Numbered from the stretch's first letter, positions 1 to 8,964 are shown. The stretch is DNA of 64,000 nt from Dehalococcoidia bacterium (GCA_025054935.1 JANWZD010000001.1:1-64000), one strand, 5' to 3'. The notes: generated from the letters alone by a model not told the origin. Numbers and translations: made by a program.

Positions 1-22
1 CGGCCGCCCGGCGCGCGCAGGC

Positions 23-1717
23 TCAGGCGGCCAGGCGGTTCGCGACGGCGCGCACGTGCTTGCAGTTGCCGCGGATGGCGAATCCTTCGCAGGTGCAGCG
101 CGCGACGCCGTGCGCAACGGTCACAGTATGAACGAGACCGGGCCGCGATTCGCTTGGGAAGGTGAACGTCTGCTCCGCCGGCCCAGCCGCCGCGAGGCCG
201 CGCCGCGCCTTGGCCAGCAGGTCGAGCACGTCGCCGAGCACGCCGACCGTGCCGCGGTCGGTTGGAGGCTGGTAGCGCGGCGTTAGCCGCTCGGGACGCT
301 CGCCGCGCACCGCCGCCTGGACGATCTCCTCGACGACCGAGGCATTGTGGGCGGCGTATTCCTCGAGGACGCCGATCGTTCGCGCCTTCTGTTCGAGCAC
401 GGCCGCGACGAAGTCATCGAGCGTTTCAGTCGCGACAAGGTAGGTGATGAAGGCAGGCCGAGTTTGGCCGATGCGGTAGATCCGGTCCTCGGCCTGCCAG
501 TGGTTCGCGGGCACCCAATCGAGGTCGTTGAAGATGACGTGGGTCGCGGCTGTCATGGTCAAGCCGACGCCCGCCGCGACGAGATTGCCGACCAGCACGC
601 GGATCGAAGGGTCTTGCTGCAGCGCATCGGCTGCTTCCTGCCGCGCTGCTGCCGGCGTGTCGCCGGTAATCGTGACTGCCGCCGCGCCGAGCTCCTCCTT
701 CAGTTTCTGGACGACGACAGCATAGTTCGTGAAGACAACGACTTTCTCTTCAGCTTCCAGCCGCTCATGCACCGCCTCGAGCGTATGGGGGATTTTCGCC
801 TCGGCCAAGGCGTGCCGCGCCGTGTTGAGCAGACCGAGGAACTGGCTCCAGGTTGGCCCCTGCGTGGCAGGATGCTTCTCGAAGAACTCGATCGCGCGCG
901 CCTCGAGTTGACGCGCCTTCTGGCTCTTGATTTCGATTTCCTGCCAGATGCGGGTCTTGGGAGGAAGGTCCAGCGCCTCGTCCTTCGTTCGGCGCAGCAT
1001 GATGCCGCTGACCAGCGCCGCGAGCTCCTCCAAGTTGGACGCGCCGCGCGTATCAAGCCCGTAGCCGTTGTCATGGGCGGCGCAGTAGCGCCTGGCGTAG
1101 ACGTAGAAGTTTTTGCTGAGCGGGTGGCGAACGGCCTTGAGCAGATTGAACAGGTCGCGGGGCCGGTTGGCCATCGGCGTGCCGGTCAGCAGATAGACCG
1201 CCTCGGGGTCGCGGACAGGCTTCGGTCCGCTGCCCACGCCGAGCAGGCGCAGAACGCGGGTTGTCCGCTGGCTGTCGTTCTTGATGTAGTGCGCTTCGTC
1301 AACGACGATGCCTGCCCACGGCGTGGCCAGCAGCGCTTTTTCCACTTGACCAAGCCGGTCGTAGTTGACGATCGTCCAACGGGCGTCGGCTTGCAGGTTG
1401 GCGCCGTCGATCACCGTGATCGCGGCATCAGGCTCGATCGCCTCGATCTCGCGCCGCCACGTCAGCTTGACCCCAGCCGGGCAGATGATAAGGAACGGCC
1501 CTTCTGGAGCGGCTTCACGCAGGGCAATAATCGCCTGGCGCGTCTTGCCGAGCCCCATGTCGTCGGCGAGGATGGCGCGCCGCCGTGAAAGCAGGAACGC
1601 GATGCCGCTTTGCTGATGGCGGTACAAGCCGGGATACGCCTTCGCTAATTGACGAGCTGCTTCCTCGAGCGCATCGGAGGACGGGGTAACGGCAATGACT
1701 TCATTTTCGTATGTCAT
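23..1717 (-). CDS. SNF2-family helicase with C-terminal SWIM zinc finger
   Basis: A 564-aa SF2/SNF2 ATPase. Visible motifs are the Walker A ADDMGLGKT (residues 51-59), DEAH (140-143), TGTP motif III (about 178-181) and a motif VI of the RIYRIGQ type in the second RecA-like lobe. The last 24 residues carry a SWIM finger, CxC...CxH (C541, C543, C552, H554), a zinc module that binds DNA or protein. SMARCAL1/RapA-like enzymes of this kind translocate on duplex DNA and remodel protein-DNA or stalled-fork structures. The ATG start has a good Shine-Dalgarno (GGAAGGTGA). The gene is divergent from the Cmr operon, and a near-consensus promoter lies about 210 nt upstream. A defence role is inferred from position only; it may be a general genome-maintenance helicase. 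Confidence 0.9.
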   Translation of the reverse strand: MTYENEVIAVTPSSDALEEAARQLAKAYPGLYRHQQSGIAFLLSRRRAILADDMGLGKTRQAIIALREAAPEGPFLIICPAGVKLTWRREIEAIEPDAAITVIDGANLQADARWTIVNYDRLGQVEKALLATPWAGIVVDEAHYIKNDSQRTTRVLRLLGVGSGPKPVRDPEAVYLLTGTPMANRPRDLFNLLKAVRHPLSKNFYVYARRYCAAHDNGYGLDTRGASNLEELAALVSGIMLRRTKDEALDLPPKTRIWQEIEIKSQKARQLEARAIEFFEKHPATQGPTWSQFLGLLNTARHALAEAKIPHTLEAVHERLEAEEKVVVFTNYAVVVQKLKEELGAAAVTITGDTPAAARQEAADALQQDPSIRVLVGNLVAAGVGLTMTAATHVIFNDLDWVPANHWQAEDRIYRIGQTRPAFITYLVATETLDDFVAAVLEQKARTIGVLEEYAAHNASVVEEIVQAAVRGERPERLTPRYQPPTDRGTVGVLGDVLDLLAKARRGLAAAGPAEQTFTFPSESRPGLVHTVTVAHGVARCTCEGFAIRGNCKHVRAVANRLAA

Positions 1718-1935
1718 AGTTCGTCACCTTCCTTTTCGAGCACGCAGCAGGGTGCCCTTGCCTCGCGAACACTCCGCGAGAACCCTTCACCCGGCGCGTC
1801 TTCACCCTGCGTGACGCGGCAGCGCGGGCCGCGGCTCTTCAAGCGTTCGACCGCGCGAGGTCCACGCAGAGCGACCCCGGCCAGCACCGTCGCTCGCGCA
1901 GTCCTTCGCGAACCGGATCCGAACTAGTGTTCTAT

Positions 1936-1964
1936 ATAATACCGACGAAACAAGCGCCTGTCAA
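1936..1964 (-). promoter_or_regulatory. Near-consensus sigma70-type promoter for the SNF2 helicase
   Basis: Read on the minus strand, TTGACA (plus-strand positions 1959-1964) is separated by exactly 17 nt from TATTAT (1936-1941). The -35 is perfect and the -10 has one mismatch. The segment is AT-rich against the 70% GC background. Predicted initiation near 1929 gives a 5' leader of about 210 nt before the helicase ATG. It is the best promoter match I found in the window. Confidence 0.7.
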
Positions 1965-2095
1965 GCCTCTTGCCCTCGCTGAACGGGGCGGTGTCACCGA
2001 GGGGGGACGAAACGCTGCTCTCTCCCTCGATGCGGGCATCGTTGAGGAGGCGGGAGAGGCGCCGGGCGACGCTCCCCTCTGCCGGCGGTGCGCCG

Positions 2096-2124
2096 TTCGA
2101 TTGCAGACGTGGTGAGTGTGTAAT
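2096..2124 (+). promoter_or_regulatory. Weak candidate promoter for the Cmr operon
   Basis: TTCGAT (2096-2101), a 17-nt spacer and TGTAAT (2119-2124). The -10 matches five of six consensus bases but the -35 is poor. It lies about 105 nt upstream of the chosen cmr1 start. The rest of 1718-2230 (513 bp) holds the helicase promoter and no convincing gene or repeat array. Confidence 0.25.
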
Positions 2125-2230
2125 CCAATAAACTGGGTGAGGCGGCATACCGCGACCGACTGTCGCGCTTCGGCTGCAGCCGTGGAAGATGGATCCTGAG
2201 AGGCCGTCGGCCAGTGGAGGGAAGAGCATC

Positions 2231-3574
2231 ATGGCGAAGATCGAACACCCCGCGGCTCCACCGCTCGCAGACCTTCCGGAACGGCGACCCCGCGCCGCCC
2301 GCGCCGGCCCGCTGCTCAGCCGGTTCGACGTCACCGTTCAGGTCGTGACGCCTATCCTCGGCGGGAGCGTCCAGCCGCGCACCGTCGATGAAATCGACGT
2401 CATCCGGCCGGCCACCGTGCGCGGCCACCTGCGCTTCTGGTGGCGGGCGCTCCACGGCCACCGCTACGCCACCGCCGAGCAGCTCTTTGACGCCGAGAGC
2501 GCGCTCTGGGGCCGCGCCGCCACCGACCAAGGCGGCCGCTCAGCGGTCGAGCTTGCGGTCCAAATCGAGCGGCGTTCTCAAAAGGATGGCAGCAACGTGA
2601 GCTTGGGCGACACGGGCGCGTATGCGCTCTGGCCAGCTCGTGAGACCAGAGAGCGCGGCGCGGTCAAAGACCCAGCAGCGCCGCGCTGGTGCCCGGGCAT
2701 CCAGGTTCGCTTTGAGTTCACGGTGCCGGCGGCCCGCGCACAGGAAGTGCGCGACACCGTGCGGGCGTGGCTGCTCTTCGGCGGCTACGGCGGGCGGACG
2801 CGGCGCGGCGTCGGCAGCCTCACGGCGCTTTCGGACAAAGAAGCGTGGCTGCCGAAGGCGGCAAGCCGCGAGGAGTTCCAGCGTCTCTTCGGCCGCGACA
2901 TCTTCGCGAACGCCGGCGCGTCGCGGGAGACGCCGCTGCTGGCCGGGGCGCGCCTCTTCGCCGGCCAGCCGGAGCCGGGTGCGATTCGGGCATGGACCGC
3001 CGCGCTCGGGTGGCTGCAGGACTTCCGCCAAGGGACGCGCGGCGCCCAAGGCGAGCGCGCGCGGGAGCCCGACCCGCAAGGAGGCAAGCGGGCATCGATT
3101 TCCAACTGGCCGGAGGCGGACAAGGTGCGGCATCTCACCGGCAAGACGAGCGGCCACACGCCTCGCCATAACGGGACGCCAGCGTGGCCGCGGGCCGGGT
3201 TCGGCCTGCCGATCATCGGCCGCTTTCAGAAGGATGGCCGCAATGGCAGGCGGCTCGACGAGCCTGAGGGGTTCGAGCTCCGATGGCGCTCCAACGGCAC
3301 GGAGCACGATCGTCTCGCCAGCCCGCTGATTGTCAAGCCGCTTGCCCTCGCGAACGGCCAATTCGTGCCGATCGCGCTTTGGTTCACCCGCGCCTTGCCC
3401 CCTGACGCCCGCGTGTTCCTTAAAGGCGTGCCCGATTCCGACGCGCCGTTTGACCGGCTGGTCGCGCCGGGCGATACGCCGCGCTTCAAGGCGCTGCAGG
3501 GCAAGACGTCGCTGCGGGACGCCTTCCTCGACTGGCTCGCCGAGACGAATCGCGCGAAGGCGGTGGTCCGATGA
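2231..3574 (+). CDS. cmr1: Type III-B CRISPR RAMP protein Cmr1
   Basis: 447-aa RAMP protein, first gene of the Cmr effector operon. The family signature VRGHLRFWWRALHG is at residues 63-76, and a glycine-rich RAMP loop (GGYGGRTRRGVG) is near 183-194. Cmr1 caps the 3' end of the crRNA in the Cmr ribonucleoprotein, near the end of the target duplex. I chose ATG 2231 because GGAGG sits 10 nt upstream (2216-2220); an in-frame ATG at 2189 would add 14 residues without a clear RBS. The stop overlaps the cmr2 start by 4 nt (ATGA), so the two are probably translationally coupled. Confidence 0.9.
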   Translation: MAKIEHPAAPPLADLPERRPRAARAGPLLSRFDVTVQVVTPILGGSVQPRTVDEIDVIRPATVRGHLRFWWRALHGHRYATAEQLFDAESALWGRAATDQGGRSAVELAVQIERRSQKDGSNVSLGDTGAYALWPARETRERGAVKDPAAPRWCPGIQVRFEFTVPAARAQEVRDTVRAWLLFGGYGGRTRRGVGSLTALSDKEAWLPKAASREEFQRLFGRDIFANAGASRETPLLAGARLFAGQPEPGAIRAWTAALGWLQDFRQGTRGAQGERAREPDPQGGKRASISNWPEADKVRHLTGKTSGHTPRHNGTPAWPRAGFGLPIIGRFQKDGRNGRRLDEPEGFELRWRSNGTEHDRLASPLIVKPLALANGQFVPIALWFTRALPPDARVFLKGVPDSDAPFDRLVAPGDTPRFKALQGKTSLRDAFLDWLAETNRAKAVVR

Positions 3575-5355
3575 CACGCTCGCTGCTGCTCGTGACGCTT
3601 GGGCCGGTGCAGGGCTTCATCGCTCAAGCGCGCCGGACCCGCGACCTCTGGTACGGCAGTCATCTCCTTTCTGAGCTGAGCCGGGCGGCGGCGCGGGCAC
3701 TCGTCGCTCAAGGCGCACAGCTCATCTTCCCGGCGCTCGCGGCGGGCGACCCTGAGCTGACCCGCTGCGACGAGCCGGTTCGCGCTAATGGCCGGCCGCC
3801 GCAGGCGATCCCGAACAAGCTGCTCGCGCTCACGCCTGACGGCGCTGACCCTGCCGTCATTGCGCGCGCCACGCGCGATGAAGTGACGCGTTTCTGGCGC
3901 ACGGGGATTGCTGCCCGGGTCCGGCAGCGCTGCGCCGGCCTGATCTCCCCCAATATCGACGACGTGTGGCGCGAACAGGTCGAGACATTCCTCGAGTTCA
4001 CGGCTGCCTGGGCGCCGGCAGACAACTTTGTCGAGGCGCGGCGCAAAGTCGCGCAGGCGGTCGATGGGCGCAAGCTCCTGCGCGATTTCACCGCCTGGGA
4101 ATGGCAGCGCGGCGCCGTCCCGAACTCGAGCCTCGACGGGGCGAGGAAGACCGTCTTAAGGCTGCCGGATGCCCGCGACAAGGCGCTTGCAACGACCTAC
4201 CGTATCGGGGACGGCGAAAACCTCGACGCCATCGGGCTGATCAAGCGCGCCGGCGGCGACCCCGACCAGTTCGTCCCTGTCGTCAACGTCGCCGTCGCCG
4301 ATTGGGCGGCCTACGCACGGGAGATTGCCGCTAAAGAGATGGAAGAACTCGCCGAGGCCGCACGCGAAATCGGGCTCTCCCGCGTCTCCCGCGACCTTCC
4401 GTGCGCGCGGCCGTTCCGGTTCGATGCCAGCATCTTCTTCCCCGACCGCTGGCCGGCAGTGTTCAAAGAGCAGGATCTCAACGGTGAGCAGGATCTCAAC
4501 GGTGACCCGCAGGAGTGGGGAGAGACCTGGGTTCGGCCGGTGCTGCGGCGAGCGAAGGAGCCGTTTCCCTATGTCGCGTTCCTCGTCGCCGACGGCGACC
4601 GCGTCGGGCGAGCGCTCGATACCCTCGATTCGCCGGAGAAGCTTCAGACGTTCTCGAAGCAGCTCGCCGAGTTCGCGGGCGAGGCGCGCGACATTGTCGA
4701 GCAGCGGCATCGCGGCGCGCTGATCTATTCGGGCGGCGACGATGTGCTCGCCATCCTGCCGGTGCCGCAGGCGGTGGCCTGCGCCGACGCGCTCCGCCGG
4801 GGCTTTGCTGACGCTATGGCAAAGACGGGCGTTCCCGCCGGCGACCGGCCGACGCTCTCGGTCGGCATCGGCATCGGCCACGTGATGGAAGGCATGGGCG
4901 ATCTTCTCGACCTCGCTCGGGACGCCGAGCGCGAGGCGAAGAAGGAGCGCAACGCCCTCGCCGTCATCGTCGACCGCCGCTCCGGCGACCGGCGCGTCTG
5001 GCGCGCTTCATGGAACTCCGACCCCGCCAGCCGGCTCAGGGAGGATGCAGAGCTGCTCGCAGGACCGCTCTCCTCCCGCAAGGTGTATGAGATCGCGGCC
5101 GTCCTCCGCCGGCTGCCGCTGGCCGAGGCGGTCGATGGCGATGCGGAATGGAGAGCGCTGCTCGCGGGCGAGGTGAAGCGCGCTCTGGCGCGCGCGGGCG
5201 AGGGCAGCCTGACGCCGGCCGAGGTCGGGCTCGACCTTCCCAAATCGTACCGCGAGTGCCGCGAGGCGGTCGAGCAGTGGGTCAACCGAGTGCTGCTTGC
5301 CCGCGTGCTCGAGATGGCGAAACCCGGCGCATCGCGCGCTCAGGAGGAACGATGA
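3571..5355 (+). CDS. cmr2: Cas10/Cmr2, large subunit of type III-B effector
   Basis: 594-aa Cas10 of the Cmr2 type. The protein begins almost directly with the GPVQGF/RRTRDLWYGSHLLSELS region, so the N-terminal HD nuclease domain of longer Cmr2 proteins is absent. The palm-domain motif GGDD is intact at residues 388-391, with downstream cyclase-like elements (SVGIGIGH). This predicts synthesis of cyclic oligoadenylates on target RNA binding but no HD-type ssDNA cleavage. I see no CxxC pairs for the usual zinc finger. An exact 18-bp tandem duplication (4468-4485 and 4486-4503) gives a repeated EQDLNG before the palm. Overlaps cmr1 and cmr3 by 4 nt each. Confidence 0.93.
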   Translation: MTRSLLLVTLGPVQGFIAQARRTRDLWYGSHLLSELSRAAARALVAQGAQLIFPALAAGDPELTRCDEPVRANGRPPQAIPNKLLALTPDGADPAVIARATRDEVTRFWRTGIAARVRQRCAGLISPNIDDVWREQVETFLEFTAAWAPADNFVEARRKVAQAVDGRKLLRDFTAWEWQRGAVPNSSLDGARKTVLRLPDARDKALATTYRIGDGENLDAIGLIKRAGGDPDQFVPVVNVAVADWAAYAREIAAKEMEELAEAAREIGLSRVSRDLPCARPFRFDASIFFPDRWPAVFKEQDLNGEQDLNGDPQEWGETWVRPVLRRAKEPFPYVAFLVADGDRVGRALDTLDSPEKLQTFSKQLAEFAGEARDIVEQRHRGALIYSGGDDVLAILPVPQAVACADALRRGFADAMAKTGVPAGDRPTLSVGIGIGHVMEGMGDLLDLARDAEREAKKERNALAVIVDRRSGDRRVWRASWNSDPASRLREDAELLAGPLSSRKVYEIAAVLRRLPLAEAVDGDAEWRALLAGEVKRALARAGEGSLTPAEVGLDLPKSYRECREAVEQWVNRVLLARVLEMAKPGASRAQEER

Positions 5356-6512
5356 CCGAGACCGCGCATCTCGCGCTCATTCCTCGCGACGGGCTGTTCT
5401 GCAAAGACGGGCGCGGCTGGTTTACCAGCGCCTCGAACCGCGGCCACGCGCTCGACTGGCCGTGGCCCCAGACTATCCTCGGCGCGCTCCGGACCGCCTG
5501 GGGGCGCACGGAAGAAGCGCGGCGCGGCCGCGCCTTTCGTCCCGATGAGTGGGCTGACCAGACAGCGGCGATCGCGCTTGGGCCGACGTTCCCGCTCCGC
5601 CGGCCGCACGGCGCGGCGTGGGAACCCGGCCAGCGGATGTGGCCGGCGCCGGCCGATGCCCGCTGGCTGAAGGACGAGAAGGAGGTGGCGCGCCTCGACC
5701 CGGTGCCAAGCGACGTGCCGACCTTGGGCCGCGACGACGACGACGCGCGCGAGGCGCTCTGGCGTCCGCAGCTTGACGACCGGCAGAAACCGGAACCGCC
5801 ACCCGCGTGGCTGCCCGACGCCGATTTCATCGCCTGGCTGGCCGGCCGTCCCGTCCCTGTCCGACGGGAGCGGTTCCGGCTCGCAAAGCGTGTCCAAATC
5901 CATGTTACGGTGGACCCCAGTACCCTCACAGCGAAGGAGGGGCTGCTCTACTCCCACGATGTCGTCGAGACGGTGGAGCGCGATGCCGAGTGGGCGATCG
6001 GCGCCGAGGTGACCCTTCCGAGCGCCGGGCTGCGCTGGGCGACGATCGGGGCGGATGCCCGGCTGGCCGCAGTCGAGCCGCTGCCCGCGGAGCTGTTCGC
6101 GCCGCCGCCCGCGCTGCTCGAGGCGTTCCGGGCAGGAAGCCGCGGCCTGCGGCTGGTCGTCGTCACGCCGGCGTGGTTCCGCCGCGGCTGGCTGCCGAAC
6201 GGCCTCCAGCGCGATGACGAAACGAAGACGTATCGCGGCCGGCTGCGCGGTCTCGAGGTCGACCTCGTCCTGCGCGCCGCGTTCGTCCCTCGTCCGATCG
6301 AGGTCTCGGGCTGGGCGGTGCGCGAGGGGGTCGCCAAGCGCTCGGACCGACTTGTTCCGCCCGGAGCGGTCTACTTCTTCGAACGCGCCGACGGCGGCGT
6401 CTTTACCGACGCCGAGGCGCGGGCGCTCTGGCTCGCTCAGCTTGGCTCGCGCCCGAGCGGAGGCTATGGCCGCGTCGTCCCAGGTGTCTGGACCCCTGCA
6501 AGGAGGAGCTGA
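5352..6512 (+). CDS. cmr3: Type III-B CRISPR RAMP protein Cmr3
   Basis: 386-aa RAMP. The N-terminus (LIPRDGLFCKDGRGW, then PWPQTILGALRTAWGR) matches the Cmr3 pattern of a short conserved strand followed by the pathway-entry helix, and SGGYGRV near the C-terminus is the RAMP glycine loop. Cmr3 pairs with Cmr2 and holds the 5' handle of the crRNA. I chose ATG 5352, which overlaps the cmr2 stop (ATGA) and has AGGAGG at 5342-5347. A longer open frame upstream runs through cmr2 and is not coding. The stop overlaps the Cmr4 ATG by 1 nt. Confidence 0.88.
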   Translation: MTETAHLALIPRDGLFCKDGRGWFTSASNRGHALDWPWPQTILGALRTAWGRTEEARRGRAFRPDEWADQTAAIALGPTFPLRRPHGAAWEPGQRMWPAPADARWLKDEKEVARLDPVPSDVPTLGRDDDDAREALWRPQLDDRQKPEPPPAWLPDADFIAWLAGRPVPVRRERFRLAKRVQIHVTVDPSTLTAKEGLLYSHDVVETVERDAEWAIGAEVTLPSAGLRWATIGADARLAAVEPLPAELFAPPPALLEAFRAGSRGLRLVVVTPAWFRRGWLPNGLQRDDETKTYRGRLRGLEVDLVLRAAFVPRPIEVSGWAVREGVAKRSDRLVPPGAVYFFERADGGVFTDAEARALWLAQLGSRPSGGYGRVVPGVWTPARRS

Positions 6513-7381
6513 TGATCGTCCGTCCTTTCCTCGTCCATGCGCTTTCTCCGCTCCACGCCGGCGTCGGCCACGCGGCAGACGTCGTCGACCTGCCGATCGC
6601 GCGCCTGAAAGCAACCGGCATCCCGTTCATCCCCGGGTCGTCGCTGAAGGGCGTCCTCCGCGACGCCCGCCAAAATGCCAATACCGAGGACAATAACAAC
6701 GAGGAGAGGCTCAAGGCGGTCTTCGGGCCGCCGACCGGCGAGGCGCATGAGCATGCCAGCGCGCTCTCGCTGACCGACGCTCGCCTGCTCGCGATGCCGG
6801 TGCGCAGCTTCCGCGGCGTCTTCGCGTGGACAACCTCGCCCTTGCTGCTCAAGCTCGCCAAGCGCGACCTCAATGAGCGCGCCCGCGACCTTCCCGTCCC
6901 GGCGATCGACGGCCGGCGGGCGCTCGTTACCAGCGGAAGCGCCGTTCTCCACAAGAACCATGTCTATCTCGGTGAACTCGACCTCGAAGCTGCCGCCTCG
7001 CCGGAGGCCGCCCGCTGGGCGCAGTTCCTCGCTCCCTGGATCTCGCCCGAGGAGGACATCTTCTCGAAGCGGTTTGTCATCGTCGACGACGACACGATGG
7101 CGTTCTTCATGGAGACGGCGACCCAAGTCGACGCTCGCGTTCGGCTCGACGACACGACCCGGACGGTCGCCCAAGGCGCGCTCTGGCTCGAGGAGAGCTT
7201 GCCGCCGGAGACGGTGCTGATTGGGCTGCTCGTCGCTGACCGGAGCCGCAGGAACGGCAAGCTGGGGCCGCTCTCTCCCGAGGAAGTTGCTGACTTCGCT
7301 CTGCCTCGCGAGGAAACGCTGCAGATCGGCGGCAAAGCGACGACCGGCCACGGCCGCTGCCGCATCATCCCGGTTTCGTGA
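6512..7381 (+). CDS. cmr4: Type III-B backbone RNase Cmr4
   Basis: 289-aa RAMP forming the helical backbone of the Cmr complex and cutting target RNA at 6-nt intervals. The N-terminus (SPLHAGVGHAADVVDLPI) places an aspartate at residue 26, matching the catalytic Asp known from archaeal Cmr4. IPFIPGSSLKGVLRD and a terminal glycine loop (GGKATTGHGR) are also typical. Start ATG 6512 is overlapped by the cmr3 stop (TGATG) and preceded by AGGAGG. By homology the nuclease should be active. Confidence 0.93.
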   Translation: MIVRPFLVHALSPLHAGVGHAADVVDLPIARLKATGIPFIPGSSLKGVLRDARQNANTEDNNNEERLKAVFGPPTGEAHEHASALSLTDARLLAMPVRSFRGVFAWTTSPLLLKLAKRDLNERARDLPVPAIDGRRALVTSGSAVLHKNHVYLGELDLEAAASPEAARWAQFLAPWISPEEDIFSKRFVIVDDDTMAFFMETATQVDARVRLDDTTRTVAQGALWLEESLPPETVLIGLLVADRSRRNGKLGPLSPEEVADFALPREETLQIGGKATTGHGRCRIIPVS

Positions 7382-7394
7382 GGAGGGGACGACG

Positions 7395-7796
7395 ATGACG
7401 ACCACCTCTCAGCAGTCCTCTGCCAGCAAGAACCCCACCCTCTTCCGCGACCAGCAGCGCGCCCGCCATGCCTATCGCTGCGTCGCCAGCGTCAAGCCTC
7501 ACGAACAGCGCGACTACGAGATTGCCGTCAACGACCTCGGCGCAAACATCCTGCGCGGCGGGCTGTGCGCGGCGCTTGCCGCCCTCCAGCGGCTCGGCCC
7601 GCGCGGCGAGGTCGTCCTCGCGCATCTCGCCGCGGCGGGTGTCCCGGGTCTCGAGAGGGCGGACAAGACGACGCTCGTCGACGAGGTCCGCAAGCTGGAT
7701 ACCGACGGATATATCCTCGCGACCCGGGAGATGCTGCGCGTCGCCGCGTGGCTGAAGCGGGCTGCCCAAGCTACCTTCGGGACAACGGAGGCGTGA
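7395..7796 (+). CDS. cmr5: Type III-B small subunit Cmr5
   Basis: 133-aa small, mainly helical protein with no RAMP loop, in the position cmr5 normally occupies. Cmr5 stacks along the Cmr4 filament and helps guide-target duplex formation. Features consistent with the family are the N-terminal DQQRARHAYRCV helix and the DLGANILRGGLCAALAALQRLG helix that follows. ATG 7395 is preceded by AGGAGGGG and lies 13 nt after the cmr4 stop. A longer frame opening at 7221 is a read-through of cmr4 DNA. The cmr6 ATG follows 1 nt after its stop. Confidence 0.85.
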   Translation: MTTTSQQSSASKNPTLFRDQQRARHAYRCVASVKPHEQRDYEIAVNDLGANILRGGLCAALAALQRLGPRGEVVLAHLAAAGVPGLERADKTTLVDEVRKLDTDGYILATREMLRVAAWLKRAAQATFGTTEA

Positions 7797-7797
7797 G

Positions 7798-8958
7798 ATG
7801 CGGGCAGTGTTGGAGAACATCGTCAAGAGCGGCGAGACGCCGAGCCACCTCGCCCTCGCCTATGATGCCTGGGCGCCGGTCTCGCCGGGCGACGGCAAAG
7901 TGCCGGACAACGACCGGCAAGCGTGGCTCGGCAAGCTGGCCGACATTCCCGTCGACCCGGACTACGCCCGGTTCTTCGAGCGGTGGAAAGCGAGCTTCCG
8001 CGCTGAAGGCGACCGGGCGCTCGAGGTGACGCTCGCCAGCCGCCTGCTCATCGGGCACGGCAATTCCAGCGCCACCGACGTCGGGCTGACCGTCCATCAC
8101 ACTTGGGGCGTGCCGGTCATTCCCGGCACGGCGCTGAAGGGGCTGCTCGCGCACTATGTCGACGCCGTCTACGGTCCTGACGGCCAAGACGCGGCGGACG
8201 AAGAGCAGAAGCGGCGGCGCTATCGCGGCATCACGTGGGACGGCCGCCGCATCAGGCGCGGGCCCGGGGAGGTGTACCGCGCGCTCTTCGGCGCGCCCGA
8301 GACCGATGAGGACGACTGGCTGCGCGCGGCCGGCCAGCCTGCGGGCGCCTCAGCCGGCCTCGTCACCTTTCACGATGCGCTCTACGTGCCGGGCAGCGGC
8401 ATACCGTTCGCTATGGATGTGCTGACGGTTCATCAGAAGCGCTATTACGATGCGCACAACATGCCGGGCGCCCAGAACGGGCCGTGGCCGAACGACTACG
8501 ACAGTCCGAACCCGGTCTCCTTTCTCACCGTTCGCCCGCATGTGCGGTTCTTGCTCGCGCTCTCCGGCCCGCCCGACTGGACGGCGCTCGCTGAGCACCT
8601 TCTTCTCGATGCCCTTGCCACGTGGGGCATCGGCGCCAAAACGAGCGCCGGCTACGGGCGACTGACCGCAACTTCGGCGGCAGATACTAGAGCCCAAGTG
8701 GCGCCTCCTCGTAAGACTGCGATGCCGAACAACGGCGACCTCGTTGAGGCTGTACTGGTTGAACGGAGACCGAACGGCAGTTGGATCGCCAAGCACGAGC
8801 CATCAGGCTTGCAGGGGCCGATCTTGAATTCTTCCGCTGTACCGAGTGAAAAGAAGGTTGGCGATCGGATAGCACTGGTGGTGGCTAATCGAAGTCAACG
8901 CCAGTTTCGTGTGCCTGCTCCTCAGCAAGGTATGCAGTCTCCTCAAAAAAAGAGATAA
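7798..8958 (+). CDS. cmr6: Cmr6 RAMP with extra C-terminal domain
   Basis: 386-aa protein. Residues 1 to about 295 form a typical Cmr6 RAMP: SRLLIGHGN, then GVPVIPGTALKGLLAHYV and a terminal glycine loop GAKTSAGYGRL (about 278-288). Cmr6 caps the backbone beside Cmr1. Residues about 300-386 go beyond the RAMP fold: a strand-rich segment (GDLVEAVLVERRPNG...GDRIALVVANRSQ) ending in a basic QSPQKKR tail, resembling a small OB- or S1-like nucleic-acid-binding module. DNA for this part (about 8690-8958) is clearly lower in GC than its surroundings and ends in a run of seven A. The function of the extension is unknown. Confidence 0.87.
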   Translation: MRAVLENIVKSGETPSHLALAYDAWAPVSPGDGKVPDNDRQAWLGKLADIPVDPDYARFFERWKASFRAEGDRALEVTLASRLLIGHGNSSATDVGLTVHHTWGVPVIPGTALKGLLAHYVDAVYGPDGQDAADEEQKRRRYRGITWDGRRIRRGPGEVYRALFGAPETDEDDWLRAAGQPAGASAGLVTFHDALYVPGSGIPFAMDVLTVHQKRYYDAHNMPGAQNGPWPNDYDSPNPVSFLTVRPHVRFLLALSGPPDWTALAEHLLLDALATWGIGAKTSAGYGRLTATSAADTRAQVAPPRKTAMPNNGDLVEAVLVERRPNGSWIAKHEPSGLQGPILNSSAVPSEKKVGDRIALVVANRSQRQFRVPAPQQGMQSPQKKR

Positions 8959-8964
8959 GCGGCC

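Noticed and set aside
347-1588. Long plus-strand open frame opposite the SNF2 helicase
   Set aside because: It is the antisense shadow of the helicase; its product is Arg-rich and has no family pattern.
1718-2230. Possible CRISPR array or leader next to the Cmr operon
   Set aside because: I looked for regularly spaced direct repeats and found none. The region holds one strong minus-strand promoter and GC-rich filler.
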